A stretch of DNA of 64,000 nucleotides, from the NCBI GenBank assembly GCA_005765155.1, contig VCCP01000004.1, forward strand, positions 2,728,001 to 2,792,000, given 5' to 3'. The position numbers and the translations under genes were made by a program. The notes beneath the pieces are model-generated. The model was not told the origin of the DNA and made no database searches. It saw nothing but the letters and a program-made list of their open reading frames with translations. Positions 12,368 to 25,053 of the stretch are shown piece after piece. The DNA comes from Zelopaecilomyces penicillatus (lineage: Eukaryota; Ascomycota; Sordariomycetes; Hypocreales; Pseudodiploosporaceae). The stretch's first letter is position 1. Each line of letters begins with the position of its first letter.

Positions 12368-13099
12368 GAAATAGCTCGCAGAAAACGGAAGGCTGAATAC
12401 ACATACACACCGAACGAGTAACACTCATGTTACTTGCACATCGATTTTTCTTTTTTTTTTCTTGAGCATATTTCGCAGCGATAGAAAGCGTCATGGTCAT
12501 GGTCACGGCTGGCATCGACATCATCAAAACACCATAATGCTACTGTACAACATAATAATGTTCTGAAAGACGAGCCGCCGAGGCAAGATGACAACAAAAA
12601 CGGCGATATGGGGGTACATGGACTAAGGGGGGTGGGGCGAGCGGGCGAAAAATCCAGGCATTTTCTTATTCCCTTTCTCTTCTCTTTTTGTTTAGGTCTT
12701 TTTTTTTTATCATTCTTGGGAACGAGAACTGGAGCATGGATACCCTTTTGAGAAGAGTTGATGCTGCATGCGCTCTTCCCGTGACGGTGAGAGAGGGAGA
12801 TTTCTTCGTTTTGGGGGCAGGGGTGTGCCTCGGGTGGGGCGCGCCTGTGTGGTGGTGCGAAGCTGGGTTTCTGTTGGAAGGATATGAACGCATTTTTGAA
12901 AGCGGTTGGTTGGAATGATTGAGAGTGAGGGAAGGGATATCATAGAACTGGAAAGAGGGTTGGTCTACCCATAGAAAGGGGTGAGGGATAAGGATTTTTG
13001 ATCAACGAACACGCAAGTCTTAATAAACTGCCTGGAGCAGCTTTTGATACCTATCAGGGCTATATATTGGCATTGCAGGGTTCTATATTACTTCCTAAA
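12368..13099. other. Intergenic between convergent genes
   Basis: About 730 nt shared by the 3' ends of the gene at 11146-12367 (+) and the TMEM234-like gene (minus). It has T-rich runs near 12448-12462 and 12700-12710 and no supported gene. Confidence 0.5.
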
Positions 13100-13847
13100 T
13101 TACGATTTGCTCTGAACGCACAAAGCAATTCCAACCAAAGATAATGTCATTCCTATGGCTGTGTCTGTTTTGATGAAATCAAAGAATGTTTTTGTCAGTA
13201 TGAAGCATCTGCAGAAGGAGGAGCTTTTTTCATCGTTACTTACCCCTGCTGATGACCTTGCCTTCGACGTACCACTCGCCCAAGACGGTAAAGAGAAAGG
13301 CCATGGAGTTGACAATGGGGACAGTCAAGCTCAGTTCTGTTGAATTGTGGGTTCAAATTACGTTAGGATTTTGAAACGACAACAGGTGAAGACACAAGAT
13401 GGGCAAAAAAGCAAAGATGGAAACGGGTGACATCGACAGTTGGGCTAATTAGGTATTTGGCTTTAATATAAGAAACTTACCAGCCTGGCCAATGAGCAAA
13501 AAGAACCATACACTGCCAGTGAGATTTAACAACAGGGGCACGGCATAGCTTGGGTTCCTTAGGAGGTCGACAACGGAGTAGATGGCACCGTAGAGGGTCC
13601 GGCGCAGCCGGCTGGACTTGACGGTGGGAGAGTCGAGGATCGGGTGGGGAGGGGGGCTGTGGGTGCGTGCGGCGCGGCGGATGAAGGGCGTGGTGAGGCC
13701 CCAGGCGATGCCGACGAGGATGAAGCTTAGGACGTAGTTGATGACGGGGGGGTTGGTGGTGGTGGTGGTGTCTGCTATGATGGGTGGTGGTGTTGTGGAT
13801 GCGGCTGCGGCTGCGGCTGCTGATGCGGTGACCTGGCCCAATGCCAT
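13100..13847 (-). CDS. TMEM234-like small integral membrane protein
   Basis: Three exons on the minus strand, 13481-13847, 13244-13336 and 13100-13164, encode 174 aa. After a low-complexity Ala/Thr/Pro N-terminus come four hydrophobic segments in the TMEM234 order: YVLSFILVGIAWGLTTPFI near residue 38, YAVPLLLNLTGSVWFFLLIG near 100, LSLTVPIVNSMAFLFTVLGEW near 124, and a last helix TAIGMTLSLVGIALCVQSKS at the C-terminus. The fold resembles half of a drug/metabolite transporter. Function is unknown. The Ala/Thr repeats at the N-terminus are encoded by GC-rich triplet runs (13760-13830), which may vary between strains. Confidence 0.88.
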
Positions 13848-15679
13848 GGTTGAGGATGGTGAACTTGCTTGTTTTGTGTGGTGTAGGGATTAGTATAGCG
13901 GCGGATTGGGATACGGGCGTTGTGACAGTTTGTTGGTTGGTTTGCGGTTTGGTAGTCTGTGAGCATAGACTACAGATAATGTGGAGTTTAAAGAACAGAG
14001 ACAAATGATGATGGAACGATGAAGCGTGGAGAGTGGTTGGTTCGTTCCGCCCCCCCTATCATCCGTGCAGTGCTATTGGCCAGGGGGGTCTTTGGGGACG
14101 TTTTTGTTTTTTACTCCAATAGGAGGCGCCGGACGACTGAATGGAGAAAAGGTTCCTGGGAAAGAGGAGCCGGCAGGGCAATGGGGGAAAGGGTGTCTGT
14201 CATAATTACGTAGGTACGTATGGATGGATGCATTACAAAAGGAATTATTGAGACTTGAGCCTAAGTTGGTGCGAGCCAATAGAAACAGCAACATCCATAA
14301 TTTACCTATTCGCTGATTTTATTACATGTGCTTTCCTTTGGTGGTTTGACAGCGGGTAGGGCAGTCCAAAACTGCAGCTTTGCTTCATTGGGAACAGTTG
14401 CGGTACGCTAGTTTTAGTATAGCAGCAGCATAGCCCTCTCTGTCCGTCCCAACGGAAGAGCCGATGTGTGTAGAAACAGCCTATCAGGAACGAGTTTGTA
14501 TGCGGATATCGTCTCGAAAGAGAGCGATGGCCGGCAGCATACTAATGTAGTGTACTGATAGGATTGATTATATTTACGCAGTACATGCCTGACCTTTGGC
14601 GGCGCAATTGGGGCAAGATAATTATAGAATGTGTGGAGGTCGGTAATTATAAGTAAGCTACAAGGAGGGAGGGAGCCCGTGTCAAGACAATGGCTGATTG
14701 CTCTCCGTGGGATGAGATGTGTCTACAATTTAGCAGTGCTTGAAGGATGGGACGGGAGGACGAAAGACAATCTACACTTTGATATCTACACTGGATGGAT
14801 GGAACTCGGCAACCAAATAGTTATCACACGTATGTATTTCGCATCCTTTACCAATCTAGGAATAAGCCCTCCCAACCAAAAAGAAAAAAGCCACCAGGAC
14901 CCGCCATCGTCAGCATCACTGCCCCGAGACAACGTTTTCTTACAAAAATCCTCCCCCCAATTGACAAAAGAAACGGCCCAAAACTGAGCCGTCGTTCATG
15001 GTGTTCTCCCCAGGCTTACTTGATTATCCTTAGCGTACCCGAGAAAAAAATGGCAAATCGAAACAGATCAAACACATGGGCGGGGCGCCAACTTCTTTTG
15101 TTTTTTTTTACTCCGCTTATCAAGGAATCCCAGAAACACAACCCCTGTCCAGCTGGAACTGTGAGACGTTTTGCGGCAAGCACCTTGCCATCGGGGCTTT
15201 TTTATCTTTTTTATAATGGGGTAATTCATGTTTCAGAAAAGACAACCCAAAAAAAAGAGACAGGACGGGAGATCCCATGCTAATAAGACAGCCACAGACC
15301 AAGGGCTTTTCGTTCTCAGCCAGTCGATTGGTGTCCCAAGGGTCCGGGTCTAATGCCGAATTTACATGTTCAATGACACACACACACACAATGACCATTC
15401 TGTGGTCAGAGCTTCTTTTCCTCTCTGGGGACTGCCAAGGGTTTGCTCTGCTTGAAGGTGACATGTACTTCACTTCATAGGCTGTAAGCAAACCGTCCAT
15501 GCGTTGGGGAGGATGGTGGGATTGTCTTCTAGACGCCGTAATTGGCCTGTCACTTGTCAAGAAATAGATAGGCTTCTACATCAACGGCGGAGATGCTTCT
15601 CACGGGCCCGTTCGTCTGATTATTGTTTCCCGGTTTCGCCTCGAACCCCCGGAACATCAACCAGATAGGTATACCCAAC
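13848..15679. other. Intergenic/promoter region of TMEM234-like gene
   Basis: About 1.8 kb, no supported gene. It includes a short CA repeat near 15378-15391. Confidence 0.45.
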
Positions 15680-16021
15680 ATGGCTTCATTCATACATACA
15701 TGCCTGGTTACTATTATACTGCTAGATGGCCCGATTCTATGCAGCAGCAAACCCCGTAAGCACCACCCCAGCAAAGCAATTGCGCACAATGACCCCAGTT
15801 CATTACGTACAGAGCATCCAGATCGAGAAAGTCGCCATCCTCCCCACCCAGCCATGGAGACCGATTTGCACACCGGGGAGCTGTATGTCTCAAAGGGCGT
15901 CACATCTAGTTTACCAAGAAGAGCCGTGGTAGTGAATCGTAACTGGCCTGAGGTTCTGTTTCCCTTGTCCATGCCCGCTTTTGGAAGTGGGCGTGAAAGA
16001 GCTGTGATATGTGATGTGTGA
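15680..16021 (+). CDS. Weak candidate: 94-aa two-exon ORF
   Basis: An ATG at 15680 and a 57-nt GTAAGC...ACAG intron (15756-15812) give a 94-aa reading with exons 15680-15755 and 15813-16021. The first 20 residues are partly hydrophobic (CLVTIILLDG). The rest (for example GELYVSKGVTSSLPRRAVVV) has no known motif. The same stretch is also open without splicing and on the opposite strand, so chance is a real possibility. Included only because the intron is canonical and preserves the frame. Confidence 0.2.
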   Translation: MASFIHTCLVTIILLDGPILCSSKPRKHHPSKAIAHNDPSSLRTEHPDRESRHPPHPAMETDLHTGELYVSKGVTSSLPRRAVVVNRNWPEVLFPLSMPAFGSGRERAVICDV

Positions 16022-16531
16022 ATGATCATAGCCTGCACAATCACTTACCAATCGTCACCGCCAGTCGAATGAACACCTCCCCCCCGAGTTTCCGTATTTG
16101 GTGTCGAGTGCTTGGGGGGAGGGGTCAAGATCCGATCGTTGGCCCCCCACACGGCTCCCTCCCATCCCCTGCCACAACCCCCACTTGGCAATCACCAATC
16201 GTTCAGTCCTGAGAATCTGAAGTCCGATACGCTTCAATTATGCTGCATTCAACATACAGTATTGGGAAGTATCGGGCGTGCACCCATAGATGCTGAGAAA
16301 AAGCACCACACAACAAAATGGAATGGGTTCAAAAGAACAAACAAGATCAAACAAGAAAAAAGAATCCCGTCCTTCTCGAGGAAAAAACGCCGCGCCGACT
16401 CCCGCCATTCGTAGTGCTCCGCCTACCTCTATCCGTGTAAGGCAATAATCTTGTGACTAGAATTTCCACGCTTGGCCCAATGGTAGATCTAAATGCAAAC
16501 ACATCATCATCAATCACCTGGTGGGTTTCCT
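16022..16531. other. Intergenic, 3' flank of LST8
   Basis: About 500 nt between the weak candidate and the LST8 stop; nothing recognised. Confidence 0.5.
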
Positions 16532-17771
16532 TTAGCGAGTCTCGGAATAGTCGTTCAATGCTACACAGACAGCTCCTCGGTGATGCCCGTTGTACTGACG
16601 GATAATCTGCTGACTATGTAGTTCCCACAGTCGAGCGTAATGATCCGAACAAGCTGTTACGAGATACGCCGAGTCGGCGCTGAATGCACAGTCCCAGACC
16701 CAACGCTGATGCCCCGTAAGTGTGGCCTCGAGGGGGAGCGGCTTGGGCTCCGGTTCTGTCCTGGGTTTGGCGTCCTTAATCTCCCAGATCTTGGCCGTGT
16801 GATCGGCACTGCACGTTGCCAACTTCTTGACGTCTGGAGACAATAGGATTCGCGTAATGGACTCCTTGTGCGCATTGAAATGCGTCACGGGGAGCAACTG
16901 CGTCCGGTCATAGCTCTGTTGGAGATGCCACACAAACACATTACCCTGAGGAAAGATGGTTAGTATGTACTTCGTCCTAAGCCTCAGAAAGCAAGCATGG
17001 AAAAACAGAACAGTCATACCGAGTTGTTTGCGGCGCACAGCAATGAGCCGTCACTAGCGACCGTAACGCTGGACACCGACACATCCTCCTCAGGCGTGAG
17101 CTCATGCGCACATGTGTTTTCTGCCAGATCCCACACCCTGACAGTTCCCGATCGATCGCAGCTGATAATTTCACCCTGGTTGGGATGGATCACAACGTCG
17201 TTGGCTGGCGAGCCATGATTGTAGCTTCGCTGAATAGAACCTGTCCGAGTCTCCCAGATCTTCACGGTGCCATCCTCAGAGCTCGTCACCATCCATTTTC
17301 CTTCGCAATGAAAGGCAACGCCTGTGATGTTTCCCGTGTGGCCCTCAAACGTCAGAAGCGGGTTCGGATTCGTAGACTTGATGTCATAGAGCTTGACCGT
17401 GTGGTGGCCAGCGGCGGCGAGAAAGCGCTTGTCGGGGGAGATGCATAGCCGGTTAACCTGCGAGTCTGGGTGCTGGATTGTGCGGGAGCAGATGCCAGAG
17501 AGAGCTTCCCAGAACCTGAATCCCCAAAGAGCACGGTCAGCACGCGTGCGCTCTATGGCATAGATGGGACGAATATCTCGACAGAGCGAGGAGGGTGGAA
17601 GCCGCCGAACCTGATCGTGTGGTCGTATCCCGCTATGCCGTCACGGTTAGCCTTGTGGTCAAGCCAAGGGCATCCTGAGAAATGACGGGAGGGAGGGGTG
17701 GGTGAAGGAGCTTGAATAGCAGCAACAGATCACCTCACTTGTCACGTACCTGTGCAGAGAATGACGGACAT
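16532..17771 (-). CDS. LST8: TOR complex WD40 subunit Lst8 (mLST8/Pop3)
   Basis: Exons 17750-17771, 17611-17632, 17020-17515 and 16532-16945 on the minus strand encode 317 aa, the normal Lst8 length. It opens MSVILCTAGYDHTIRFWEA and contains seven WD40-type blades, with motifs such as GKWMVTSSEDGTVKIWETRTG, DRSGTVRVWDLAENTCAHEL, CSADHTAKIWEIKDAKP and ACSDHYARLWELHSQQIIRQ. Lst8 is the seven-bladed propeller that supports the Tor kinase domain in TORC1 and TORC2. Two consecutive 22-nt exons at the 5' end are flanked by GT-AG introns; the second intron has an unusual GTTCGG donor. All exon phases match. Confidence 0.96.
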
Positions 17772-19063
17772 GGCAGCTAAGTTACGTGGAGCAAAACAGC
17801 CAAGTGCTCGTCGGTCGTGTCTGTTATCGAACAACCACAACTCCCGAAACGAGGGGATGCAAGCTGCAAGTTTTAAAAAGTTTCGAGACGCCTGACCCTC
17901 CCACTTCTTGGTGAACTTCGAGGCTACGGCGAGGCTGGGCGCACAGGCCCGTCTGTGGATTGGCCGTGCTGGCAGCTGGAGCACACGGCCTGGAATGCTT
18001 GATGGCACAGGGAGTAACAACACTGCAAACGGGCTGGTCTAGTGGGTAGTAATAGCGGGCATCGCGGGGGAAGAACAGGCGAGTAACTCGGTCGTGGAAG
18101 ATGGTTCCTCCGGCGCATTTCGGCGGACAACTGAAAGGGATGGCGAACTACATGGCGAACCTTGAACGAAAACCATGCTGGCCCATGTGTTTGCTCATTC
18201 TATCACTGCCCTCACTTCTAGAACACCACATGATGAGCTGCCAATGCAGTCCGGGCCGTTCAATGTTTGATCGTGGGATATTAGATCGATCTCCCCGCAT
18301 TGCACCACCGCGGCCTCGTTCTCGATTTGTCACGTTGCTAATACTCGGTGGGAAAAGTCTCCGCTTGGTATTGAACGAAAAACATCTCTCTATACACCTA
18401 TTTTCTAATATGCCCGGGATGAGTCGCGTGAATCTGATTGATACAAGGTAATAGGAAGGCTCGCTCGAGGTGCCTGCAATCAAAATGTCTTCTGAAGTTG
18501 CGCTGATGAAACTCTTGGCTTGAGCTCCCTCTTTAATCTATCTTTTCTTCTCTCTTGATATTCCTTCTAATATTTCCATCTTTTGAAAACCATATCCGCT
18601 TTCACACGGTCCCATGATCCTTGGATTTTTTTTTCTATGTTCCTTATTGCAACATGGTTCCTCCTGTGTCATATCCCGTGCTATAAATCTACGCCTCTAT
18701 TTATGAATAATGAAGGGGTTCTGTATGAACTCCAAGTCTGCGGGAGCACGTTGTGCGACCACCAGGAAAGATCCTTCTGCACGTCTCTGTTGAGATAATG
18801 TTTCTACTGGATGCGGAAACTTCATTCAATGATCTACAGCCATAACGCAAAGACATCATTGGCACTCTCAAGCTTGACACAAAAACACTTCTATTGAGTA
18901 ACGATCGACAACCACACGCACAGCAACGCATACTAATGAGACCGGAAAGTCCTCGCCCTTCCTAGCATGTACTTTGATAAATCACATTTACATCAACACC
19001 CTGGGCGCCAATGAGCTCTTTTCATCAGCGGAAAATACATCAACTGCGTTTGTTACAGAAACG
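17772..19063. other. Intergenic, LST8 promoter side
   Basis: About 1.3 kb. No supported gene; 18480-18700 is T/C-rich. Confidence 0.45.
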
Positions 19064-19354
19064 TCAGCTCCCTGTCGACACCTGACTTTGACCCCAATTG
19101 CCACCATCTGGAGGTGAAGAGTCATCGGGGTTATGTCCCATGTAGGAGTCTGCCACTGATGTTTGGCTTGAATCACCAGGAGGAACCATTCTGACCATGG
19201 TACCGTGGCAATAACTACATTCGGGGCTTCATGGGGGTCAGCATCCGGAATGTGTATGAGTTCAACAGGGCTATACTCACAATTTGAAAGTGCACATGCC
19301 GCAATGAATGGGAATCCAGCCTTGCTCCATACCAGCGGCAAATTTATCAGCCAT
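19064..19354 (-). CDS. Candidate small 74-aa protein, two exons
   Basis: An ATG at 19354-19352 opens exon 19281-19354. A 66-nt intron (GTGAGT...TAG) then joins exon 19064-19214, ending in TGA. The product is 74 aa: N-terminus MADKFAAGMEQGWIPIHCGM, then a hydrophilic Ser/Pro/Asp/Gly-rich second half (SYMGHNPDDSSPPDGG). Three Cys are near the junction (HCGMC, YC). There is no signal peptide or membrane segment. An ATATAA-like element lies about 60 nt upstream of the ATG. I do not recognise it; support is the strong donor, the frame match and the protein-like composition on both sides of the junction. Confidence 0.35.
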
Positions 19355-22300
19355 TGTATGACACGTGGAGAAATTCTTGATGAATCTTTGTATGGTAAGA
19401 TGGCTTATATGTGTGTATCTTGGTGTGAGCTGGCTTTGAAAGCACTTGGAGAGTATCTCGTCTGATGATCCTTTTGTCTAACAACCAAGCCTGAATGAGG
19501 GACATTCGCTGTGATTAAATACATCTTCCTCCGGCGACCTTCTTGATATGCTTCGGGCAACAACAACAGCCGTGTTCCTTCATGTTGCCCGAAGACTCCA
19601 TGAATCATGAACTGACCGCCCCCGATGGAAAGAGAGGTCTCTCTAGGACCAGCGCATCGGGCTGCAAGGGATCAATGACATTGGCATCCATCAAGCGCAT
19701 GTATGGGATGGTTGCCTCATCCGATGATCAAGGCAACTGCCTAGTAGGCGATGAGATGCCGACCCGCCGAGCTGGACATGGTGTTTCCCCCACATACCTT
19801 CAGCGGTCATCATCATACCTGCAGCTCAGTTTATATCCTGCATGAGTTCCATCGTCACGGGTTGACGCACAGCTCGGCGTTGAAACGAGGGCTTACCGCC
19901 TCATGCTTTCTGTTCTCGTCTCGAGGGCGCCTCTACACTTTGCAACAGCAGTGGCTGCTCATCATCATTCCTTTGCTCACCGAGTGTAAGGTCTCGGCCG
20001 CTGCAGAGTTGCCGGATGGAGACAGACGACTTTCACCTACGCCGCATGAGCTCCGCCTTTTTTCCTGCTTCTGTCGTAACCGGTTCCGTCAATTGAAGGC
20101 GGGAGAATTGGGGGAGGGATATTGGAGCTACGATCATGCAGTTACCCACTGCACGGGCGGCTCGCACGCTCTCTGATTTGTCAATCAAACCCCATCGCCC
20201 AGACTCGGTCAGACTTGTCCAAGGCAATTCTCATCCAAATCGATGCACGCAGCGATTGCACCCTGCAAAGCACACTGCAGCTAGCCGAACCAGAACACTC
20301 GACGAGGGCCGAGAAGGGAAGGGGAGGGAAAATGGGGAACGCAGCAAGCCGCAGAGTCATGTCGAGCTGGAGTCAACTGAAACATCGACTCAGTGACTTT
20401 CACTTGTCGATTCCTCTTCGCCTCGCTTGTTTACCGCGCCAGTGGCGGTTATTTGCACGCCTCCATGGTGTTGACAGACTTACTGACCCTTGTTTTCTGT
20501 CTTCTTCTTCCCACTGCGCTTCCACCATGAACAACGGAAGACGTACTTCCCCCGCCAACCGGCCATCGGCTCTGGCTCGCGGTGAGCCTGGCAGATTGGG
20601 TCGTGTCTCGGTCATCAGCTCATTCGCGCTCTGCAAAAACCAAAATAGCTGTTTCCAGTTGCCGTTCCCAATGCGTCCTCTGTGGCCATTTGTTCAAGAA
20701 TCTGCCTGCAGGATAATTCACATCCCATCCCTCCCTGCTCGTACGGGTTGAGCCAAAGAATTGAGGCCACGAGTTGTTCTCCCTCAATCTTGTACGCCCC
20801 CATAGGGGGACGCTGGCCGCCCATGAGTGTCATGACAATGCTGCAAGTTGCCAAACATCCCTCAAAGATACGCCTTTCTCTCTGGCATTTCCTATGACGA
20901 AGTACATCGCTATTTCGACTTATGTCTTAGTTCTCTGTCTCATCGCTTATAAATGTCCCTTGCCGATGATATCCTTTGATGTTGGCACCATGCGGGTGGT
21001 GCATTGGGCATCAATTTGATACGGATGCCTTCTCTCAGCCATGTGGGATTTTGCAACCACATCCCCTGTCTCTAGAATTTGTAGCTGCTCCTCTTGTCTT
21101 TCTCATGGCTACTTCCCCCCACTTTCACTCCCACTGCCCCAGAAGCAGCTCCTCACCGGTATTCGCAGCGCAAGCGGGTACCCGGTGTGGCGGCAGAATG
21201 GCAGCAAACGCGCGCAGCCTATTTGATATGACATAGGAAGAGAGGACAGAGAGAAAGAGAAGCCAGAAAATAACAACTCATTCCGAAGTCCAACTCTGCA
21301 AGGCGGACATCACCTACCAGATGTTGAACCCCTGCACAGCTACGCTCCTCCTCCAAACGCCCCCCCACGTGGAAATTAACATCTACGAAGCACGCCTTGC
21401 CCGAAGGCATCCTGGAGCTTTATGGGCTAGAATGGTTGCCTTGCATCGGGTAGAAGCGGTGGGGATTTCAGCACCTTGGTTTCGGTCTCGACCGACAAGG
21501 AGCTAAAGATGAGCCGATGTGGATTCGGCCTTTCTCGGGTTGTCTCTTTCTCTGTTCTCCAATGTACCTCTCCCGCCTTGTTAATCCATGACTCGTATGT
21601 CTTGTTGGGACTGCAAGTATTGCTACTATTGTCTTCTTTCGCTGGTTGAGTGGAGGAACTTACACCAAAATATCCATTGCGGAAACAATATCAAGAAGGC
21701 TAGCAGATTAATCTAATTAGTTGCAGCCTGTATTCAATCCACACAAAACGGAAGACCCTTTGGCCGATTATTTACATTTCTTGTCCTTCCTGCTCCCGAT
21801 ATGCAGTCCCGCTTTTTTGGCATCTTCCTTCTAGCCGTGTAACACGCTGAACCATGCCGCCGAATGGGGGCTATAACGACGTCATGTTTATTTAGGAGTT
21901 ACACATTGGAGGCTTTTTTAGCCGATGGCCGCCTCCCGATGACCAGGTACAATCTCTCACCAGGCGGTCGAGACCCATTTGCTACGAAGTGTTGTGATTG
22001 GTGTGTCTATTTCGTGTGTTCTAGCCCAAGTCGGCGAGTTAATTGTGGTTAGTATCCCCTGAATAATGATCATTGTCACACCATTTAAAATTTTATTACG
22101 ACTGTCCCTGCTCTTTTCCGAAATTTTCATCAATTTATCAGCCTCTCTTTATGTTTTCTAGTCTACGACCAACTTCCCATCACCCCTTGATTTTGAATCG
22201 TTTCCTTTACTATAGACTGCCACAACCAGAAATAGGAGCAAAGCTGGCGGTTGAATTATTTATCTATGAAGACAATGATCATCAACTCTATGATTTTCGT

Positions 22301-23254
22301 TGTTGCTGATGATGGCCAAAATCCTCGGTCAAAATCCAAGTAATGCACAAGACCCAGTGAGTCTGCAGAGAAAGTACACTGCTAAATCACACAGAAGAGA
22401 CTCTTCTGCAGGCATGACACTACGCTATCACGTTTTAATCATTCTAATGTGTCGATTGGCTGCGAGAAACATCCATCCTCGTTGAACTTTATGTCATAAG
22501 AGTTGATTTGCATGGAGCATAATCACCCTCTTAGGATCCAGGTGCTCCACTGACTTGATTATTCATTGCTTGACCGTGTTGCTTGCATAATGACACATGC
22601 CATGTAAACTTCCTGCCAGGTAAATACCAGGAGCAACACACACATGAGTAGAAATAAATAATACAAGACCAGTTTAAAGAAAGGGTTGACATCCCGTTTG
22701 TCACAAGTGTTTATCCGTTCGTGTTATCAATATACCTTGGTGCCTACGCATTTAGTCACAGTTAAGGCGTCAACGTTTGCAGGAGAAGAGGACACCATGT
22801 ATTAACAAGAAAACTAAATAACTTTGAGAGTGATGCTCCCATTACAACATCAACCTACTTCGGTGTGGGTGCTGACACTTGTGTAAGCCTAATTCAGCGG
22901 GAACGAAGTAGAAAAAGAAAAAAGAGAGAAACAAGGCCCAATCCGAACAAGCAAAGGTAAAAGTTAGAAACGATTCGTTGATATGCCTCTGGAATAGCAT
23001 GCAGTGAGGTAATCAAGGTGAAACGCGAGGAAATTCCAACATGTGTAATTGAACGCAAGCAAAAAAGGGGCAAGCCCACACTCCAAAAAAGAAATGGTGT
23101 TACATCAGATATAAAAAACGCTATGCGCCAATACATTAAAAAAGCAAGTTTCCCTATTCGGAGTAAGCAGAAAGCAAGCCAATTGTTCTTGAAACACTGA
23201 ACAACTTGTACAAAATAATCGTAATTCATCTCAAATTTCGACGAGGCAGTTTCG
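19355..23254. other. Long gene-poor intergenic region
   Basis: About 3.9 kb. Frames of 60-209 codons occur, notably 20122-20751 (+) and a 72-codon ATG frame at 20615-20833 (-), without motifs or splice support. 20700-21600 is C/T-rich and promoter-like. 22500-23200 is AT-rich and is probably 3' flank of the FHA gene. Confidence 0.4.
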
Positions 23255-25053
23255 TCAAAGTGATGGGGCAGTGGCGATTAGAGCAGACATAACAGCGGCG
23301 CCACCCAAAGCTGCATATCCAACCGCCTCGGCAATTTTTCGAAAACGCTTTACTGGCCTGATGTAGTCTTGATGGATAGTGGCTGCGTTTAACCAGGCAA
23401 CGGGAGCATCGGGTTCAATTGGAGCCACAGCAGTCTCCATGACTGAGGATGTAGGTGAGCTTCTTAGATCGATATTCTCATCCTCCTCTTCCATCTCTGA
23501 GGCTTTTCTCTTTTTTGTTGGCTGGTTATCATCGAGTATCAACTTGCTCGCTTGGAATTGATGAGCTGATGTTTCGTCGAGTTCTTCAACAAAACATTGT
23601 GCCGTCGGTTCATTAAACTCCTGGGGTGGCGAGTTCAAAAATTGCGCGCCAGACACAAGTAAATCACTTGCGTTCATGAATGATCTGCTCTTATCTGGCT
23701 CCATGGCAGCCACTTCAACATTAGCAGCTGATTCGAGCTCCACGATCTCACCAGGCTCGGAGGTATGGAGGGGGGATGCTGGTGCAAAATCACCACCACC
23801 ACTAGAAGATTCTTTTGACTCTATGCTTCTGGGAATAGAGGGATCTATTGCCAAGTCAGACCAATACATATTTCAGGGTAGGGAGTTGAGCTGATTATGC
23901 GGTTGCCGTTGCAATAACCGGGCACAATACATACCTGAGCGGGGGCTAAATCCAAAATCGGTTTCCATATAATTTTCCTCATAAAATGCGGCGCATTCTT
24001 CATTCCAAGCCATCTTGGCTGTTTCTGGAGGTGAAGGAATACTTGACTGTGGGTGTGAAAAAGACAATTTTTCTACTTCCGGGAGTTCCGCATCAGGAGT
24101 ATTGCCACTGTCAGATATCTCACTAGCATGATCATAAAAGTCATCCGATAGGGGTTGGACATCATCCACGGTGTAATCACAATGCAGTGTCGGTGACTCC
24201 GTCAAGTCTATGTAGGCAGTTTCCCCCTCTGGTAATTCGCTGGTCTCAATAGGCGAGAAGTGCGCGACGGCACTCGATGTTTCGTCTTTGATGGACGAAG
24301 ATGAGTTTTGTGAGATGCTAGGAGTGGCGGGTAGTATGCTGTTTTCCAGGAGTATTTGGGAGCTGTACTGAACCCCACCGTCCTCGTCACTGCTAACATC
24401 CTCAACATCGGTTTCGTCAGGTACTCGGAACACTGCAGGTTGCTCCACAGGCCTTATAAGTCAGCACAATTTGCACAATATAGGTATATAAATATCGCTT
24501 ACCTGGTTGAACCAAACTGGACCGTAGCCCTCATTTTGCATGGAGGAAAATTATCACGACCTCTTTCCACCCCAATTCCGAACTGCAAGATATCTCCGGT
24601 TTTAATAGGCTGCAGTTGATTTTTTCCTAGGCGGATCTTATTATGGAAAGTACCGTGTAGGGACCCGATATCTTTGAGAAGCAGTTTCTTTATTTTGTGT
24701 CAGTAAACATGGCAAAGCTGTAAACTAGACAATGTAAAAGCGTAGTCTAACCTGAGTTTGGGTATCAAGCCTGACCTGGGCATGATCCCTCGACATTACT
24801 GCAGAATCAATCCATGCATTATTTTCCGTCGCCTCATAGCTTAAATTTCGTTTGCTTGTGCGTCCGATGGTTATTGACGGTGTCGACGTCGAGAGAGAGA
24901 CACGCCGATTAGGAAATTGAGGAACCGTCAGCGGATCGACAGCCGACAAAGTCAGAAGGACTGGAATATTAGTACAGTCAGCAACGAGGCGGATAAGACA
25001 AAAGGTAGAAGAATTTAACACTCACCTTCATCGCGATAGTAAGGAAACGTCAT
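23255..25053 (-). CDS. FHA-domain protein with C-terminal membrane anchor
   Basis: Five minus-strand exons, 25026-25053, 24752-24960, 24503-24687, 23935-24452 and 23255-23844, encode 509 aa. The FHA domain spans about residues 10-140, with its invariant positions visible: IGRTSKR, then VMSRDHAQV, then GSLHGTFHN (Gly-Arg, Ser-x-x-His, and the loop before the last strands). It should bind phosphothreonine. The middle is long, acidic and Ser/Pro-rich with no domain. A basic stretch (IRPVKRFRKIAEA) precedes one hydrophobic segment (VGYAALGGAAVMSALIATAP) four residues from the stop, so it looks like a tail-anchored protein of ER, nuclear envelope or mitochondria. The layout recalls SLMAP/Far9-10 proteins, but I see no long coiled coil, so that link is only a possibility. 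Confidence 0.88.

Noticed and set aside
20122..20751. 209-codon frame (+)
   Set aside because: Low-complexity, promoter-like C/T-rich DNA; no recognisable segment.
20615..20833. 72-codon ATG frame (-)
   Set aside because: Moderately protein-like, but overlapped by the frame above and with no further support.
22894..23229. 111-codon hydrophobic frame (-)
   Set aside because: AT-rich 3' flank of the FHA gene; hydrophobicity follows from T-rich codons.
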